Origin: Epiperipatus broadwayi
Lineage: Eukaryota > Onychophora > Udeonychophora > Euonychophora > Peripatidae
Direction: 5' to 3'
DNA length: 64,000 bases
Assembly: GCA_028023455.1 (NCBI GenBank)
Contig: JAQFVV010000283.1
Coordinates: 887,501-951,500 of the forward strand
Position numbers and translations under genes: made by a program. Each line of letters starts with the position of its first letter. The first letter of the stretch is position 1. Shown one piece after another: positions 23,560 to 35,719 of this stretch. The notes below the pieces were generated by a model that did no database searches, was not told where the DNA came from, and saw nothing but the letters and a program-made list of their open reading frames with translations.

Positions 23560-26500
23560 CTATTTCTCTTTATATTTTTTCTAATTAATCTAACACCCTT
23601 TGCTAACACATAATGCATCATTACAATAAGTTAACTCCACTACTACCACTCTTTTCCATAAAATTCTTTCTATATCATATTTATTATATGAACATACTGT
23701 TGATTTCTTTATCAATACATTTCTTTTCTTCATTTATTAGTGTTTTTTCTCCCATTCATCCAAGCAATTACATTGTATACATAGCGACCTCTGTGTATTT
23801 TATATATAAAATTAACTAGAACCAATCATAACAATGATATATGTGCAAGAAAGAAAAACTGTATACATGTGTACTATATAATTTTCCATTCATTTTTCAT
23901 TAGTCAATTATTACTTAAATTAATTGATGTTATATATATATATATATATTGTAACGATATATAAATATGCCGTTACATTAATTTAAAATAAAAATTTTAA
24001 ATTCGCAAATAAAAATAAGTTCAGAAATAAAAGCTAAAAAAATTAAAGAGTTGTTAAACGTATATAATATATTCACACAGATGCAAAACTTTAAAAATAT
24101 TTTTTTTTAATAAATAAAACTATTTGAATGTACTTTGTTATAAAAAAGTACAAGATTTAAAAAGATTTATATATTTTGTAAATGGAAATGATTGTTTATG
24201 AATTATCAAAAACCAAACTAGCCCTTAGGGCTCTTATATACTGTAATTAAAAAGTCAGAGGATAACATAGATAAGAGAATAAAAAGAATTAGCTTGACCA
24301 ATGGAAGCACCAAGCCTCTCGGACCTTAACGAAAATGATTGGAACAGTGACGTTTTGTTTTTTGAATCTGGAGGATTACTATAAAAAGAGAAATATTGAG
24401 TTCCAGACAGTGCCAGCTTTTTTGTGTTTGAGACGTGTGATAGGACGCACATATCACACTCTCTTATTTTATTTTATTTTTAAAAAAAATGAAATGATTG
24501 TAATTCTGAAATGAAACCAGCTTAGGTCTCCTCCAGAACATCAGATCAGTCTTCCAATAGAGACGCCACAGGATTTAAAAACAGGAACCTGGACTCTTCT
24601 ACCATGAGCTATGAACTTTACAAATTAACAAAAAAAAAAAGTAATTAAGAACTTTCGTCAATTTTTTTTTAAAGATTCAGCTATACCTAAATTTAAAAAT
24701 GAACTCTTATCTGATTTTCAAATTGACAACTAATATTTAAATTATATATATCTGACTTATATTTCATATTAATTATAAATGTTTAATTTTTACATATTTG
24801 CTTGCTAAAAAAAAAAATCATTTCCATTTTATTATTTTTTATTTGTATTAATATTTATTGTTTAAATTATTTAAATGCATAAATTTAAGTTGGGTATGGA
24901 CGTTGCATGGATTTTTTAGCGGTTAATTATGTTGTGGTTTTCATATTCGATTAGAATATATATGTCATCGATGTCAGTGTGGCATATTATGATGAATACC
25001 ATTGGGTTTCTGGTATTCCCTTGGCAATTGACATTATCAATGACTTTGTATTTTGATCAGTTATGTTTATTTTGAAATGTTTTTAACCATGGAATCTATG
25101 CAGCCGATCTACACTCAACATTATAAACAAATTTTATAAAATTCATCTGTGCGAATTTAAATAAATGTTAAATTTAAGTTGGGCATGAATGGCTATATAG
25201 ATTTGTAAAGTTATAGTAATTAATTAGGGGAAGGTAATCTTAAGTTATTTGTTTCATAGTTAAATTGGGTCAGATGGATTAGATATATTGATGTAATTAT
25301 TAAATGTAGCATGAGATCTGCTACGGGCAGGATTGCATATATAGGCCGCACAACCCCTTTGCCTACGGATGGGATTGTAAATCGGCAAAAAGGACTGCGG
25401 TCCCTTCCTATGGAGTTTTTATTTTATTGTTCTTCTTGCCATACAGACGTAACATTCCTGTATTGGACAAGAGTCAATGTCTTCTCTAACTATACTGTTC
25501 AGATGTACATTCCTGACAGTATAGTATATTTGTGCTGTTGTATTTTCATGCTACATTAAATACATCAATGTATCAGATGGATTGACACCAGTTTGACTGT
25601 GAACTTTTGGCCTAAGGTTAAATAAGGGATAGAATTTTTTTTTTCAAATGCAAATCTATGTAGTTTATTCATATGCGACAATCTTAAATAAAATCTAAAA
25701 TTCATCTGTGTGGATGATTTAAAATCTTAAAATAATAATTTAAATTAAAAATTAATATTAAAATCTAAATAATAAATGTTATTCCTCAAATTTAAAATGA
25801 TTATATATGTGCATAAATAAATATTGTTTGTGTAGTAATTACTGGCAGTGGCTTTTATTTTTTTATATTTAAGATATAAATTAAAGATATAGATTATTAT
25901 CTCTGCGTCTCCACTGAGCTAGTGACAGTGAGCTAATGGTCTAAATATAAATTAAAGTGGGATCTTAACAGAACATATCTGCTTACTTTATAAATTTTCT
26001 AGATTCAAATGCCTAGTTGGCGCCCTTGTAGTGCAGATTACGGTAAGATCCGATCTTCACTTTCTTTTGGATCATTATAATATATATATATATTCGTACA
26101 GTTATGTTTGTTGTAATTAATATATGTTTCTTCTATTTTTCTTCTATTGGGTTCTTTAATATAGTTTAAAGGTTTATATTTATTTTTACACAATCTATTT
26201 TATGTCATATTTTAAATAATGAATATATGTCCGATTTATTGTTTTCTTTTAATTGCATTATTATGCATCTTTGCTATTTTATCTAATTATTTTCCTATAT
26301 ATCAGTAGTAATTTGTATTGTAATTTCCACAACTAATTTTATATACAATTCCATTTTTAAATTTCATATCTCCTATTTTATAATTATCTATTTATTAATT
26401 TGTCTACATTTTACTATTTGACCACCCTATGCTGATGTTTTTGTCTATATAATTTTTTATTTTTTAATAATTTGTTATATATTTTATGAATGTATAAAAG

Positions 26501-26583
26501 CTTTATCCACATTTTATTAGAACTTTTTTTTATTATTTATAATAATATTATAATAATAAATAAATACTAACTTCTAAATATCT
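23560..26583. other. AT-rich DNA with short unassigned islands
   Basis: A direct repeat starts at TTTAAGTTGGGTATGGACG (24886) and TTTAAGTTGGGCATGAATG (25168). A less AT-rich island at 25310-25560 holds an 82-codon plus frame with no recognisable domain. At 24200-24620 a TATAAAAAG box at 24381 sits in GC-richer sequence; it might be a promoter or LTR, but I could not define ends. Confidence 0.35.
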
Positions 26584-26700
26584 ATAATTGCAAAGCGGAT
26601 AACTACCTCATGTGAAGTTATCGTAGCATCAAAAATCTTTTCATTGGTTTGTGATGCTATATAACTTTGTGGAAGATAATTACATCCACTTTGCAATTAA
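26584..26700. repeat. 117 bp foldback element
   Basis: The left arm begins TAATTGCAAAGCGGATAACT and the right arm ends TCCACTTTGCAATTA. Inner arms GTTATCGTAGCATCA and TGATGCTATATAACT also pair. It looks like a small MITE or hairpin repeat. No hammerhead box is present. Confidence 0.75.
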
Positions 26701-27194
26701 TAATACTATTATTATTATTTAAATTAGATGGTTTATAATTAAAAAGTATGTTTTTTAATACTCTTAACATTATATCCAAAATTTTTGTATATCTTAATAA
26801 ACTTCCTTTTGTAAAGTAGATATATATTTTATCTATATTGTAAAAAGTTATTTTTATGTTTAAATTTTCTAATAACTGCCACATTTTGCTTGTTAATACA
26901 TAGAAATTTTTTTTTTTAATTTAGTTTTTTTAATGAAATGTTTTACTAAGGGAAAAACCTGTAAGAATAATAATTCAGTGAGATTATTATTTAATTTTGC
27001 TAATTTTATTCTATATAAATTTTGCAAATATTTATGGTAAATTTTGCATTAAAAATACAGATTCTATCATAAATAAATTAAATAATGTTCAACTAAATAA
27101 AAACCAAAGTATATTATAATGGTTATTAAGAAAATATATCTAAGAATTCTGAGAATTAAAAGTATAGAACTATCAATACAGAATGTATCCATGT

Positions 27195-27780
27195 ACATTA
27201 ATGATATAAATATAATACCTATTATAGAAATAATTTATATTTTAAATATAATAATGAGTATTGGAGTATACATAAAGAATGGATGATGGGTTTTGCAATT
27301 AGTAGGTTAAAGTTATCAATATTTATAAATGAATTAGAAATTAAAATAATTAAAAAGAACATGATAAATCAAGAAATAATATGTAATTCTAAATATGTTG
27401 ATGATAGCTTAATAATTGATCACAAGTGAACTATAAATAACATTTATAAAGGATTTAATAATAATGTATGTTTTATTAAATTTACAAAAATGGAATTTAG
27501 CATTCAATTAAGTATTTAGATGAAGACATTAATGTAGATAATGAAAACAAAATTATATTATAACATTTCATTAAAGAAAATAAATTAAGAAAAATATTTT
27601 TTATAGATTCACAAGCATGGATGTAAAAGATGACAATTATTAAAAATTTTAAATATAAAAATGGTAGAGATATAACACAAATAAAATTATAGCTACTTTA
27701 CAAAAGGAACAGTTTATTAAATTATACAAAAAGTATGGATATAACCTTAAAAATATTAAAATCATGCTTTTTAATTATAA
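27195..27780 (+). pseudogene. Penelope-like element (PLE) reverse transcriptase relic
   Basis: Plus-strand frames match the PLE polymerase core. In order: FKYNNEYW (from about 27243), a decayed template-grip segment where PLEs have G-x-A-M-G-S/N-P-L-S-P (here MMGFAISR), FINELE, then the catalytic box KYVDDSLIID at 27391-27420 with both aspartates present. Next comes a FTKMEFSIQLS segment like the FT-x-E region that follows YVDD in PLEs. Several stops and frame changes break it. The C-terminal GIY-YIG-like part is found at 28700-29170, beyond an inserted LINE end. PLE reverse transcriptases are related to telomerase and work with a GIY-YIG endonuclease. Confidence 0.65.
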
Positions 27781-27789
27781 ACTACTAAT

Positions 27790-28240
27790 TTAAATAGTAA
27801 TATCTCTTTTTTTGGTTGGGGTGCTTTTGGTAGAAATAACTTGATACTAAAAGGAAATATGCCTATATGTTTGAAAAGGAAGGTTTTTAATAAATGTGTT
27901 TTACCAGTTCTTACTTATGGATCTGAAACTTGGACACTTATTAGAAGAGCAACACATAGACTTCAAACCATTAAAAGAAGTATGGAGAGATGCATGTTGG
28001 GAGTAACAAGAAGAGATCGAAAATGCAATATATGGGTAAGAGAACAAACAGGTGTTATTGACCTCATTGAAAAAATTAAAAGACTGAAATGGAGTTGGGC
28101 TGGACATATTGCTAGAAGAGATGATAATAGATGGACAATTGAAATCTTAAACCGGATTCCAAGAGATTGTAAAAAAACCCAAAAGAGACCACATGTGAGA
28201 TGGATGGATGAAATAAGAAAGTGTGCAGGGGTGATGTGAA
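27790..28240 (+). pseudogene. LINE ORF2 C-terminal fragment inserted in the PLE
   Basis: A 132-codon frame (27841-28239) is typical of the C-terminus of endonuclease/reverse-transcriptase non-LTR proteins: MPICLKRKVFNKCVLPVLTY, GSETWTLIRR, MERCMLGVTRRDRKCN, KIKRLKWSWAGHIARR, then KRPHVRWMDEIRKCAGV. The polymerase core is absent, so this is a 5'-truncated copy. Fragments of the same family occur at 20750, 36690 and 47680 (minus). It separates the two halves of the PLE, so it inserted after the PLE, or the PLE was rearranged around it. Confidence 0.8.
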
Positions 28241-28397
28241 GAAGAGAAGCTAAATCTATATAATATTAATTAACTATATAAGTTTAAATTTAGCAGAAGT
28301 TTTGAAGAAGATTGTTGAGGCAATTGAAAATATCAATACTGAGTTGTAAAAAAAGCATTGTATAAAGTAATAAAAAATATAGATGACGTTAATATTA

Positions 28398-29165
<768 letters not shown>

Positions 29166-29170
<5 letters not shown>

Positions 29171-30626
29171 ACCACTAAATATTATATATTTCTTATGCTT
29201 GCTCATAACTTTTATTAAAGCAGGCAAAACTATCCATGCAGTAGTGCCACTCAGTGCAAGCCAGAGTAATCAATAGATCCCAAAAGGCTTGTGCATAACT
29301 ACTGCCTACTCATTCAATACCCTCAGACTAGTTTCTGGCTTGACACCATTCAGTGCAAGCCAGAGTAATCAATGGATGCCAGAAGGCTTGTGCATAAAAT
29401 CCTTATCTAGGGCCTACTCATTCAATATCCCCAGACTAGTTTCTGGCTTGTGACCTTCATCAGTGAGGAGTCTTGGATCTGAGAGCACTGCACCTAGATC
29501 TTAGGATTTAATGCAATCCTCCAGAAGCTACCCTTTATCTCTACTTAACTACAAAACTAGAAGAATAAAATTTGAAAACATAATAATATTTTTAATCTAA
29601 GCTCATTTTATTATGTAGTCATATAGGTCTGAACTCAGTTCAGTACCCATACATTTTGGTGTCTTTGGTTCTTTAATAACCATAGCCACCACTATCCTAT
29701 TAGCAGGATTGGTATTAAACCACTAAACATCATATGATCACTATTTCTTATGCTTGCTCATAACTGTATTAAAACAGGCAAAACTCTCCATACAGTAGTG
29801 CCACTCAGTGCAATCCAAAGTAATCAATAGGTGCCAGAAGGCTTGTGCATAACTACTGCCTACTCATTCAATATCCTCAGACTAGTTTCTGGCTTGACAC
29901 CACTCAGTGCAAGCCAGTGTAATCAATGGATTCCAGAAGGCTTGTGCATAAAATCCTTATCTAGTGCCTACTCATCCAATATCCCCCAGCTAGTTTCTGG
30001 CTTGTGACATTTGTCAAGCCAGAAACTAGTGCCACAAGCCAGAAACTAGTCTGGGGATATTGGATCAATAAGCACTAGATAGGGATTTTATGCATAAGTC
30101 TTCTGGCATTCATTGGATTACTCTGGCTTGCACTGAGTGGCATTACTGTATGGAGAGTTTTGCCTGTTTTAATAAGTTATGAGCAAGCATAAGAAATGGT
30201 GATCATGTGATGTTTAGTGGTTTAATACCAATCCTGCCTAATAGGATAGTGTTGGCTATGGTTACCAAAGAACAAAAGACACCAAAATGTATGGGTATTG
30301 AACTGAGTTCAGACTTATATTAAGCTAATGAACTTAGATTGAAAATATTATTGTGCTTTCAATTTTATTCTCATAGTTTTGTAGTTAAGTAGAGATAAAA
30401 GGTGGCTGCTGGAGGGTGTGCATTAGATTCTAAAATCTAGGTGCAGTGCTCTCATATCCAAGGCTTCTCACTGACAAATGCTACAAGCCAGAATGTAGTC
30501 TGGGGATATTGGATGAGTAGGCACTAGATAGGGATTTTATGCACAAGACTTCTGGTATCCATCAATTACTTTGGCTTGCACTGAGTGGCACTACTGTATG
30601 GAGAGTTTTGCCTGTTTTAATAATTG
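29166..30626. mobile_element. Giant family A palindrome (about 1.46 kb)
   Basis: Left arm 29166 to about 30005, right arm about 30012-30626, centre TGACATTT. Mirrored landmarks: TAAACCACTAAAC (29718) with GTTTAGTGGTTTA (30214); AGCAGGATTGGTATTA with TAATACCAATCCTGCC; CTCCATACAGTAGTGCCACT with AGTGGCACTACTGTATGGAG; TGAACTCAGTTCAGTACCCA with GGTATTGAACTGAGTTCAGA. It holds nested family A units, including an intact hammerhead in the left arm (29420-29478) and a decayed one in the right arm (about 30457-30512, CTGACAA and GAAT). It begins exactly where the PLE frame ends. A transcript would fold into a very long hairpin. Confidence 0.85.
29420..29478 (-). ncRNA. Hammerhead ribozyme motif, family A, core intact
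   Basis: On the minus strand, 5' to 3': outer stem I strand ATCCAA, internal loop GACT, inner strand CCTCA, box CTGATGA (29457-29463), A, stem II GGT, loop CACAA, GCC, A, box GAAA (29440-29443), self-complementary stem III CT/AG, cleavage triplet GTC, inner strand TGGGG, loop ATA, outer strand TTGAAT. CCTCA pairs with TGGGG (one G-U) and ATCCAA pairs with TTGAAT except one position. Cleavage is predicted after the C of GTC. Position 10.1/11.1 is A-A instead of G-C and stem II has only three pairs, so activity is uncertain. Confidence 0.65.
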
Positions 30627-31060
30627 GCTAATGAAATACAAATGGAAGATTATACAATATACATTTATATAGTTTTTTTTCTTCTTAATATGTATTGTAT
30701 TATTGTTATAATTGTTTTTATTAATTTTGTATATAAAAAAGTTAGATGTCTCTATATGCAATGTAAATTGAAGCTTTAAAATAGTTCCACCCCATTGAAA
30801 AGGGCAAAAATAAATATTTGTTGAAAAAAGTTGTCTGTATTATCATTTTTATTATATATTCACAATTATTGCTATTATATAAAGATATTTTATATTATAA
30901 TCTATGATTTAATTAAACTTATGTATATGTAAGTGAAAGGTGAGTACACTACTATACTAGAAATAGTTGTGTAAATGTATATTTTTTAAAATACTAGTTT
31001 TAAATAAAGCATGATTTGATTTGTTATATTTAAAGAACATTTAAGAAACTAAGTGGTGAA
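30627..31060. other. AT-rich spacer
   Basis: No reading frame or repeat boundary seen. Confidence 0.4.
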
Positions 31061-31143
31061 TAAAACATCACATGATCACCATTGATTACTCTGGTTAGCA
31101 CAAGGTGGCTGGCACTACTATATGGAGAGTTTTTGCCTGTTTA
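31061..31143. mobile_element. Family A fragment (one end)
   Basis: ACATCACATGATCACC joins directly to ATTGATTACTCTGGTTAGCA and GGCACTACTATATGGAGAGT. The terminal segment is thus fused to the right-arm end with the middle, including the ribozyme, deleted. Confidence 0.7.
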
Positions 31144-32030
31144 AGTGGTGAATAGTTAACAAAATAGTCGTCTATTGGAAAATTATTAATCAAATGATGA
31201 TCATCAACATTATCATAAATTGCAGTTCAGAATGAAAATACTTTTGAATGTAGTAATATAAATAATGCACTGTTGGTTTGATATTGTGGCAGAATTATAG
31301 TCTCAACCTTAAGATTTATAGATTATAGTCCAATTCTAACTTTTCCATGGAATTATTCAAAATGAATACTTATATAAGTATTATACGCTGAAATAATACT
31401 AATCACGATTATAACTTAACAATACAAAATAACGAAAATAAGAAAAATAAAATCTTATTGATAAATATAAAGATAACATCTTACCAAATATCTTTTTTTT
31501 TTAAGTTTTAAACTATGGCTTTTAGCAGATATCCATATTTCTACTATGCATACAAATAAGTCTTTAGCATTTCATCCCTAATGATGGTTTCTCTTTGGGT
31601 ATTGGTAACAATAGATGGGTATATACAGTAGATCCTGGTAGATTTTATAGCAGAGGCCACTTAATTTTTTATGGCATGGTTTTCTTTTTTAAAGGAGGTA
31701 ATGTCATAGTTTAGAAAACTTCAGCTTTTGCCTCAATCCAATCGCATAGATTAGGTTTTTGACTGGTGTGGTAAATTCTTCTAATTAACCGTGTTAGACT
31801 TCTGCTAACTAATGTCATTATACTCGCTATGATGGAAGGAGTATTGAAAAATATTTTATAACAATTAACAACATATGATTATTCTACGAGAAATTGGCTT
31901 AAATCTGTGTTTCTTCTATATTCATAGAATTAATCTGGCTGATTTTTTTTTTAACTAAGACTTAAAATAGACTACTGTTGTTTTTTTCTTTTCATACTAT
32001 TTATACATAACATGTGTTTTTATTTTTTCA
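31144..32030. other. AT-rich DNA, nothing assigned
   Basis: No gene, RNA or repeat boundary is supported in this stretch. Confidence 0.4.
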
Positions 32031-32143
32031 ATGAAATGGAAGGCTAAAGAGTTGTGAGTTGGAATAGTTTGAAACCTGTCCATTAAAGTATAAAGATTGG
32101 CTATCTTAATATAAAGCTGAGTACTGATCATATATATGTGTGA

Positions 32144-32204
32144 GGATAGTAATCTGGACCAACTGATGATTGCTGGTTTAGCATGAAATACGGATATTGA
32201 TTAT
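32144..32204 (+). ncRNA. Hammerhead ribozyme motif, family B, unit 1
   Basis: ACCAA, CTGATGA (32163-32169), stem II TGCT/AGCA with loop GGTTT, GAAA (32185-32188), then TACGGATA and TTGATTATC. The core is intact. Stem III has one mismatch (TAC/GGA) and the 3' stem I strand has a short deletion. Confidence 0.6.
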
Positions 32205-32523
32205 CTTTTCAACATGTGTGTGATCAGGTGGGTCAGCAATATGAGATGGCACTGAGAGTGGTGGGTCATGTGAAAGTCTGAGTTCAAACTCGCATATATT
32301 ACATATATAAATGCAGGTTTAAGCCTGTACAATGTATTAATATCTTTTATGTAAACAAAGATGAGGGGTCAAAGTGAGTGTGCACTTTGAGCATTCCATC
32401 GTCATTTTCAATGAAATGTACGGCTGAAGAGTTGAGTGGAGTAGATTGGAGCCTATCCATTAAAGTATGAAGGTTTGCTATCTTAATATAACACTGAACA
32501 CTGATTGTTTATATGTGTAAAGG

Positions 32524-32585
32524 TGATAATCTGGACCAACTGGTGAGTGCTGGTTTAGCGCGAAATACGAATATTGGTGATTATT
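32524..32585 (+). ncRNA. Hammerhead ribozyme motif, family B, unit 2 (core base changed)
   Basis: GATAATC, TGG loop, ACCAA, then CTGGTGA (32540-32546, one change from CTGATGA at an essential position), stem II GTGCT/AGCGC, GAAA (32562-32565), TACGAATA, TTGGTGATTATT. Stem I pairs fully: ACCAA with TTGGT, and GATAATC with GATTATT. The A-to-G change should abolish cleavage. Confidence 0.6.
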
Positions 32586-32695
32586 TATCTTTTAGACATA
32601 TGTGGGGTCAGGTGTATCAGTGATATGAGATAGCATGGAGAGTTAAAGGTTGAGTAAAAATCTGAGTTCAAAGCCCCTTATATTTGCGTTTATTC

Positions 32696-33984
32696 AAATA
32701 TTAAGTAAACAAGGATAATTATCAAAAAACGTATTTATCAAGACCTCGTTACAAGATTTAATATCTATTTGCAAAAATATATTTTTTGATAAATATTTTC
32801 TTCACTCCTTAATTTATTTTATAAACGATATTTTTAAATAATAGTGTTTTTTTTCTTTTTTACGATTAAACTATTGGAAGAAAAAATTACGACTAACTTT
32901 TTTTATATTGTGCATCATCATTATTGGTATTTTATGGTCACGTGATATTATATACATTTTATTTTAGAATGTAAATTTTAAAGATTACAATTTAATATTT
33001 TTCTGCGAATTCATGTTTAATATAACAAATGAACCAAAAAGGAAATCAAGATAGTCAATTGTCATAATTTTATTGTATATAGAGTGAGATAATTAGACGT
33101 ACATTTTTAACACATTTATAACGTTATTTACATTAGTTTATTAATATTATTGCATTTGTATTTTAAATCATGAAAGCTGTTATACTTGGGTATAAAAAAA
33201 ATGCTCTTGCCTTCCTGCTTAATTTTTAGAAAATCTTATATATATTTGATTTGTAATTTAAATCATAATTTTAAACTTATTTATTTTAAAAGCCCTAAGA
33301 CAAACAACCTCATTCTGCTTTGATCTTTTTTACAATTCAGTTTTCCCCTTCCGTTAACCTTTACAATATATACGAAATGAAAGTATAAGTAATCAAACAT
33401 CCCACACCCTGTTAATAAACTCAATACATTCATCTCTACTCTTAATAATTTTCAGATCTAGAGAAAGTAGTGAGTATGTTTGTTTACAACTTGGAGAATG
33501 TTTTGTCTACTTTTGTTTCTATTTCATATACATTTTTAAAGCGCGCTTATTAATATACATATATACTGTAGTGTGAAAACACTTTTTTTTTCAATCTGAC
33601 AAAATTGTCTTATCGCTGACACTTTCCTGAAAGTGAAGAATCAATTTTTTTAGAGTAATTGTAAAAGCAAACCTTTCTAATTATGAAAGTGAAATGTTTA
33701 CATGCATACAAATTATTTAAGTTTTTTTTTAATACTAAATATTTAAAACACTTTAAATTGAAATATATATATAACCTTTGTATAATTCTGAAATGAACTA
33801 GAAATTATTAATGCTATAAATGTGTAATGTTTAAACAAAGCAGCTATAGAAGAAAAGCGTAATTTAAAAATAATATGAACACATTCAAAGTTCAACATTA
33901 CCAAACATAAATAAAATAATTTTAATAACAGTAGTGAAAATAAATTAACCTATGGCTAGACTACGAGGTGTTGTGTGTCTACAA
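32696..33984. other. AT-rich DNA, nothing assigned
   Basis: No gene, RNA or repeat boundary is supported. Confidence 0.4.
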
Positions 33985-34139
33985 ATAAAATGGGAAACTA
34001 AAGTTTGAGTTTAACAAATTAATCAGTTGTTTTAAAAGATATTGTATAACATTTATATAAGAATAAAATGGGAAACTAAAGTTTGAGTTTAATAAATTAA
34101 TCAGTTGTTTTAAAAGGTATTGAATAACATTTATATAAG
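33985..34139. repeat. 78 bp direct tandem duplication
   Basis: Two adjacent units (33985-34062 and 34063-34139) share ATGGGAAACTAAAGTTTGAG and AATTAATCAGTTGTTTTAAA with a handful of substitutions, so the duplication is fairly recent. Confidence 0.95.
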
Positions 34140-34194
34140 TTACCTATTATAGAGTTTTTATTTTCCCCGCAATAACTATTTATATGACGTACAC

Positions 34195-34472
34195 TAAAGC
34201 AGGCAAAATTCTCCATACAGTAGTGCCACCCTGTGCCAACCAGAGTAATCAATGGATGTCAGAAGGCTTGTGCATAAAATCCATATCTAGTACCTACTCA
34301 TCCAATATCCCCAGACAATTTTCCAGCTTGTGACTTTCATTAGCGAGGAGCCTTGGATCTGAGAGCACTGCAGCTTGAACTGAGTGGCTTTACTGTATGG
34401 AGAGTTTTGCCTGTTTTAATAACAATTACGAGCAAGCATAAGAAATAGTGATCATGTGATGTTTAATGACTT
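34195..34472. mobile_element. Family A foldback repeat, decayed hammerhead
   Basis: Left end AGGCAAAATTCTCCATACAG and right end CTGTATGGAGAGTTTTGCCT are inverted. On the minus strand at about 34290-34350 the ribozyme frame remains (CTAATGA, AGT/GCT stem II, GAAA, TGGGG), but the essential G of CTGATGA is A and stem III is altered. Stem II AGT/GCT is one of the variants that keeps pairing (G-U). Confidence 0.75.
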
Positions 34473-35007
34473 ACACTACATAAATAACAGCAACTGCAAT
34501 ATAATGTCGATAATGAGAACAAACAAACACATACACAAGTAAAACCAAACTGTACGTTGTAATAGTTATAAGACAGAAGTAATAATATAGAACTAAGATA
34601 AATACAAAAATGACTTAATGCTCAATTGTTTTTCACAAAAGAAGAAAATAAAAATGAGTAATCATGAATTAGAAATTAATAATTGTAAATATTTTGTTCA
34701 GATCATTAATAGTGATTGAAAAACAGCGGATGAAATTTAACATAGAATTAAAATTGGATGAAAGGCTTTTAGTAGAAATAATTAAATATTTAAAAAATAT
34801 GCATGTGTTTAAAATTTAAAATTTTGACATTTAACAGAAAACTGGTACAGAGACTTCAGGACCCTCAATGAGTATGAAAAGATGTATATTTGGAAATGGC
34901 AATAAAGGATCAAAGTGAAATATGTCAGCAAAAAAATATCAATGAATCATTAAAAGGCTGTGGTCAAACTGGGATGAACATATTGATGGTAATAATGGAT
35001 AGTAAAT
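34473..35007. other. AT-rich spacer between two family A copies
   Basis: Contains short coding-like traces near 34860-34990 (GGACCCTCAATGAGTATG region) but no motif that can be assigned. Confidence 0.35.
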
Positions 35008-35111
35008 AAACGAGGCAAAACTCTCCATACAGTAGTACCACTCTGTGCCAACCAGAGTAATCAATGGATGCCAGAAGGCTTGTGCATAAAATCCCTATCT
35101 AGTGCCTACTC

Positions 35112-35170
35112 ATCCAATATTTCCAGACTAGTTTCTGGCTTCTGGCCTTCGTCAGTGAGGAGCCTTGGAT
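35112..35170 (-). ncRNA. Hammerhead ribozyme motif, family A (CTGACGA variant)
   Basis: Minus strand: ATCCAA, loop GGCT, CCTCA, CTGACGA (35149-35155), stem II GGC/GCC with loop CAGAA, GAAA (35132-35135), CT/AG, GTC, TGGAA, TTGGAT. Position 7 of CTGANGA tolerates any base in hammerheads, so CTGACGA is still a valid box. Inner stem I is weakened by two A-C mismatches (TGGAA), but outer ATCCAA/TTGGAT is perfect. Confidence 0.55.
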
Positions 35171-35175
35171 CTGAG

Positions 35176-35235
35176 AGTGCTGATGAAGGCCACAAGCCAG
35201 AAATTAATGTGGGGATATTGGATGAGTAGGCACTA
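35176..35235 (+). ncRNA. Hammerhead motif, family A, inactivated
   Basis: Plus strand: CTGATGA (35180-35186), GGC/GCC stem II with loop CACAA, GAAA (35200-35203), but TTAATG replaces CTAGTC so the cleavage-site base is G. The 5' strand of stem I is replaced by unrelated sequence at the palindrome centre. TGGGG and TTGGAT remain. Confidence 0.45.
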
Positions 35236-35719
35236 GATAGGGATTTTATGCACAAGCCTTCTGGCATCCATTGATCACTCTGGTTGGCACAGGGTGGCAT
35301 TACTGTATGGAGAGTTTTGCCTTGTTTATTAACAATTATGTGCTAGTATAAGAGATAGTGATCATGTGATGTTTAGTGGTTTAACATGTCCGAAAATTTC
35401 AGAGTTTCTACTTAAATATACGTATGAAATAAGTGCTGGTATTTTGAGTTGATATTTTAGGTCTAGTGTTCGAATACTCTAGCTCTTCACTGATGTGAGC
35501 CATAAGCTCGAAACCAAGTTGGTCTGGAGATAGGAGTGTTTTGGATAGAGATTTTAAATGTTTTCTCAGACCGCACTTATCAATTATGAGCTTGATTGAG
35601 CTATTGGTACACTCTCTGTGTGCATTTTTGTAACTACAAGCTTTTTAAAAGTAATGTCACGTTATATATGACTTGCTTTTTTAATTATTATAATAATGGA
35701 TAGTAACAGAATTTCATGA

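Larger units (their letters stand above)
32031..32695 (+). mobile_element. Family B tandem dimer, about 380 bp units with hammerhead and Pol III-like boxes
   Basis: Two head-to-tail units begin at ATGAAATGGA (32031) and ATGAAATGTA (32411). Each has the order: leader (AGAGTTG, then CCATTAAAGTAT), TCTTAATATAA, hammerhead, A-box-like TCAGNNATATGAGAT, B-box-like GAGTTCAAA. The hammerhead boxes are 377 bases apart. This is the arrangement expected of retrozyme-like elements, where two direct copies flank a unit that self-cleavage releases and ligation could circularise. Unit 1 keeps CTGATGA; unit 2 has CTGGTGA but better stem pairing. Autonomous proteins are absent. Confidence 0.75.
35008..35384. 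mobile_element. Compact family A palindrome with two opposed hammerheads
   Basis: Arms of about 150 bases pair almost completely: TCTCCATACAGTAGTACCAC with GTGGCATTACTGTATGGAGA, and TAGTGCCTACTCATCCAATA with TATTGGATGAGTAGGCACTA. The right end continues to GTGATCATGTGATGTTTAGT. A minus-strand hammerhead (35112-35170) and a plus-strand one (35176-35235) sit back to back at the centre. The 64-codon frame at 35106-35300 is a by-product of the palindrome. Confidence 0.85.

Noticed and set aside
23950-24620. Possible LTR: TGTAACG start, TATAAAAAG box, GC-richer segment
   Set aside because: No matching second LTR, primer-binding site or gag-pol was found, and the end could not be defined.
25311-25559. 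82-codon frame in a less AT-rich island
   Set aside because: No domain, no splice signals and no repeat partner; it could not be supported as a gene.
32524-32585. Active ribozyme in unit 2 of the dimer
   Set aside because: CTGGTGA changes an essential core base; kept only as a motif, not claimed active.
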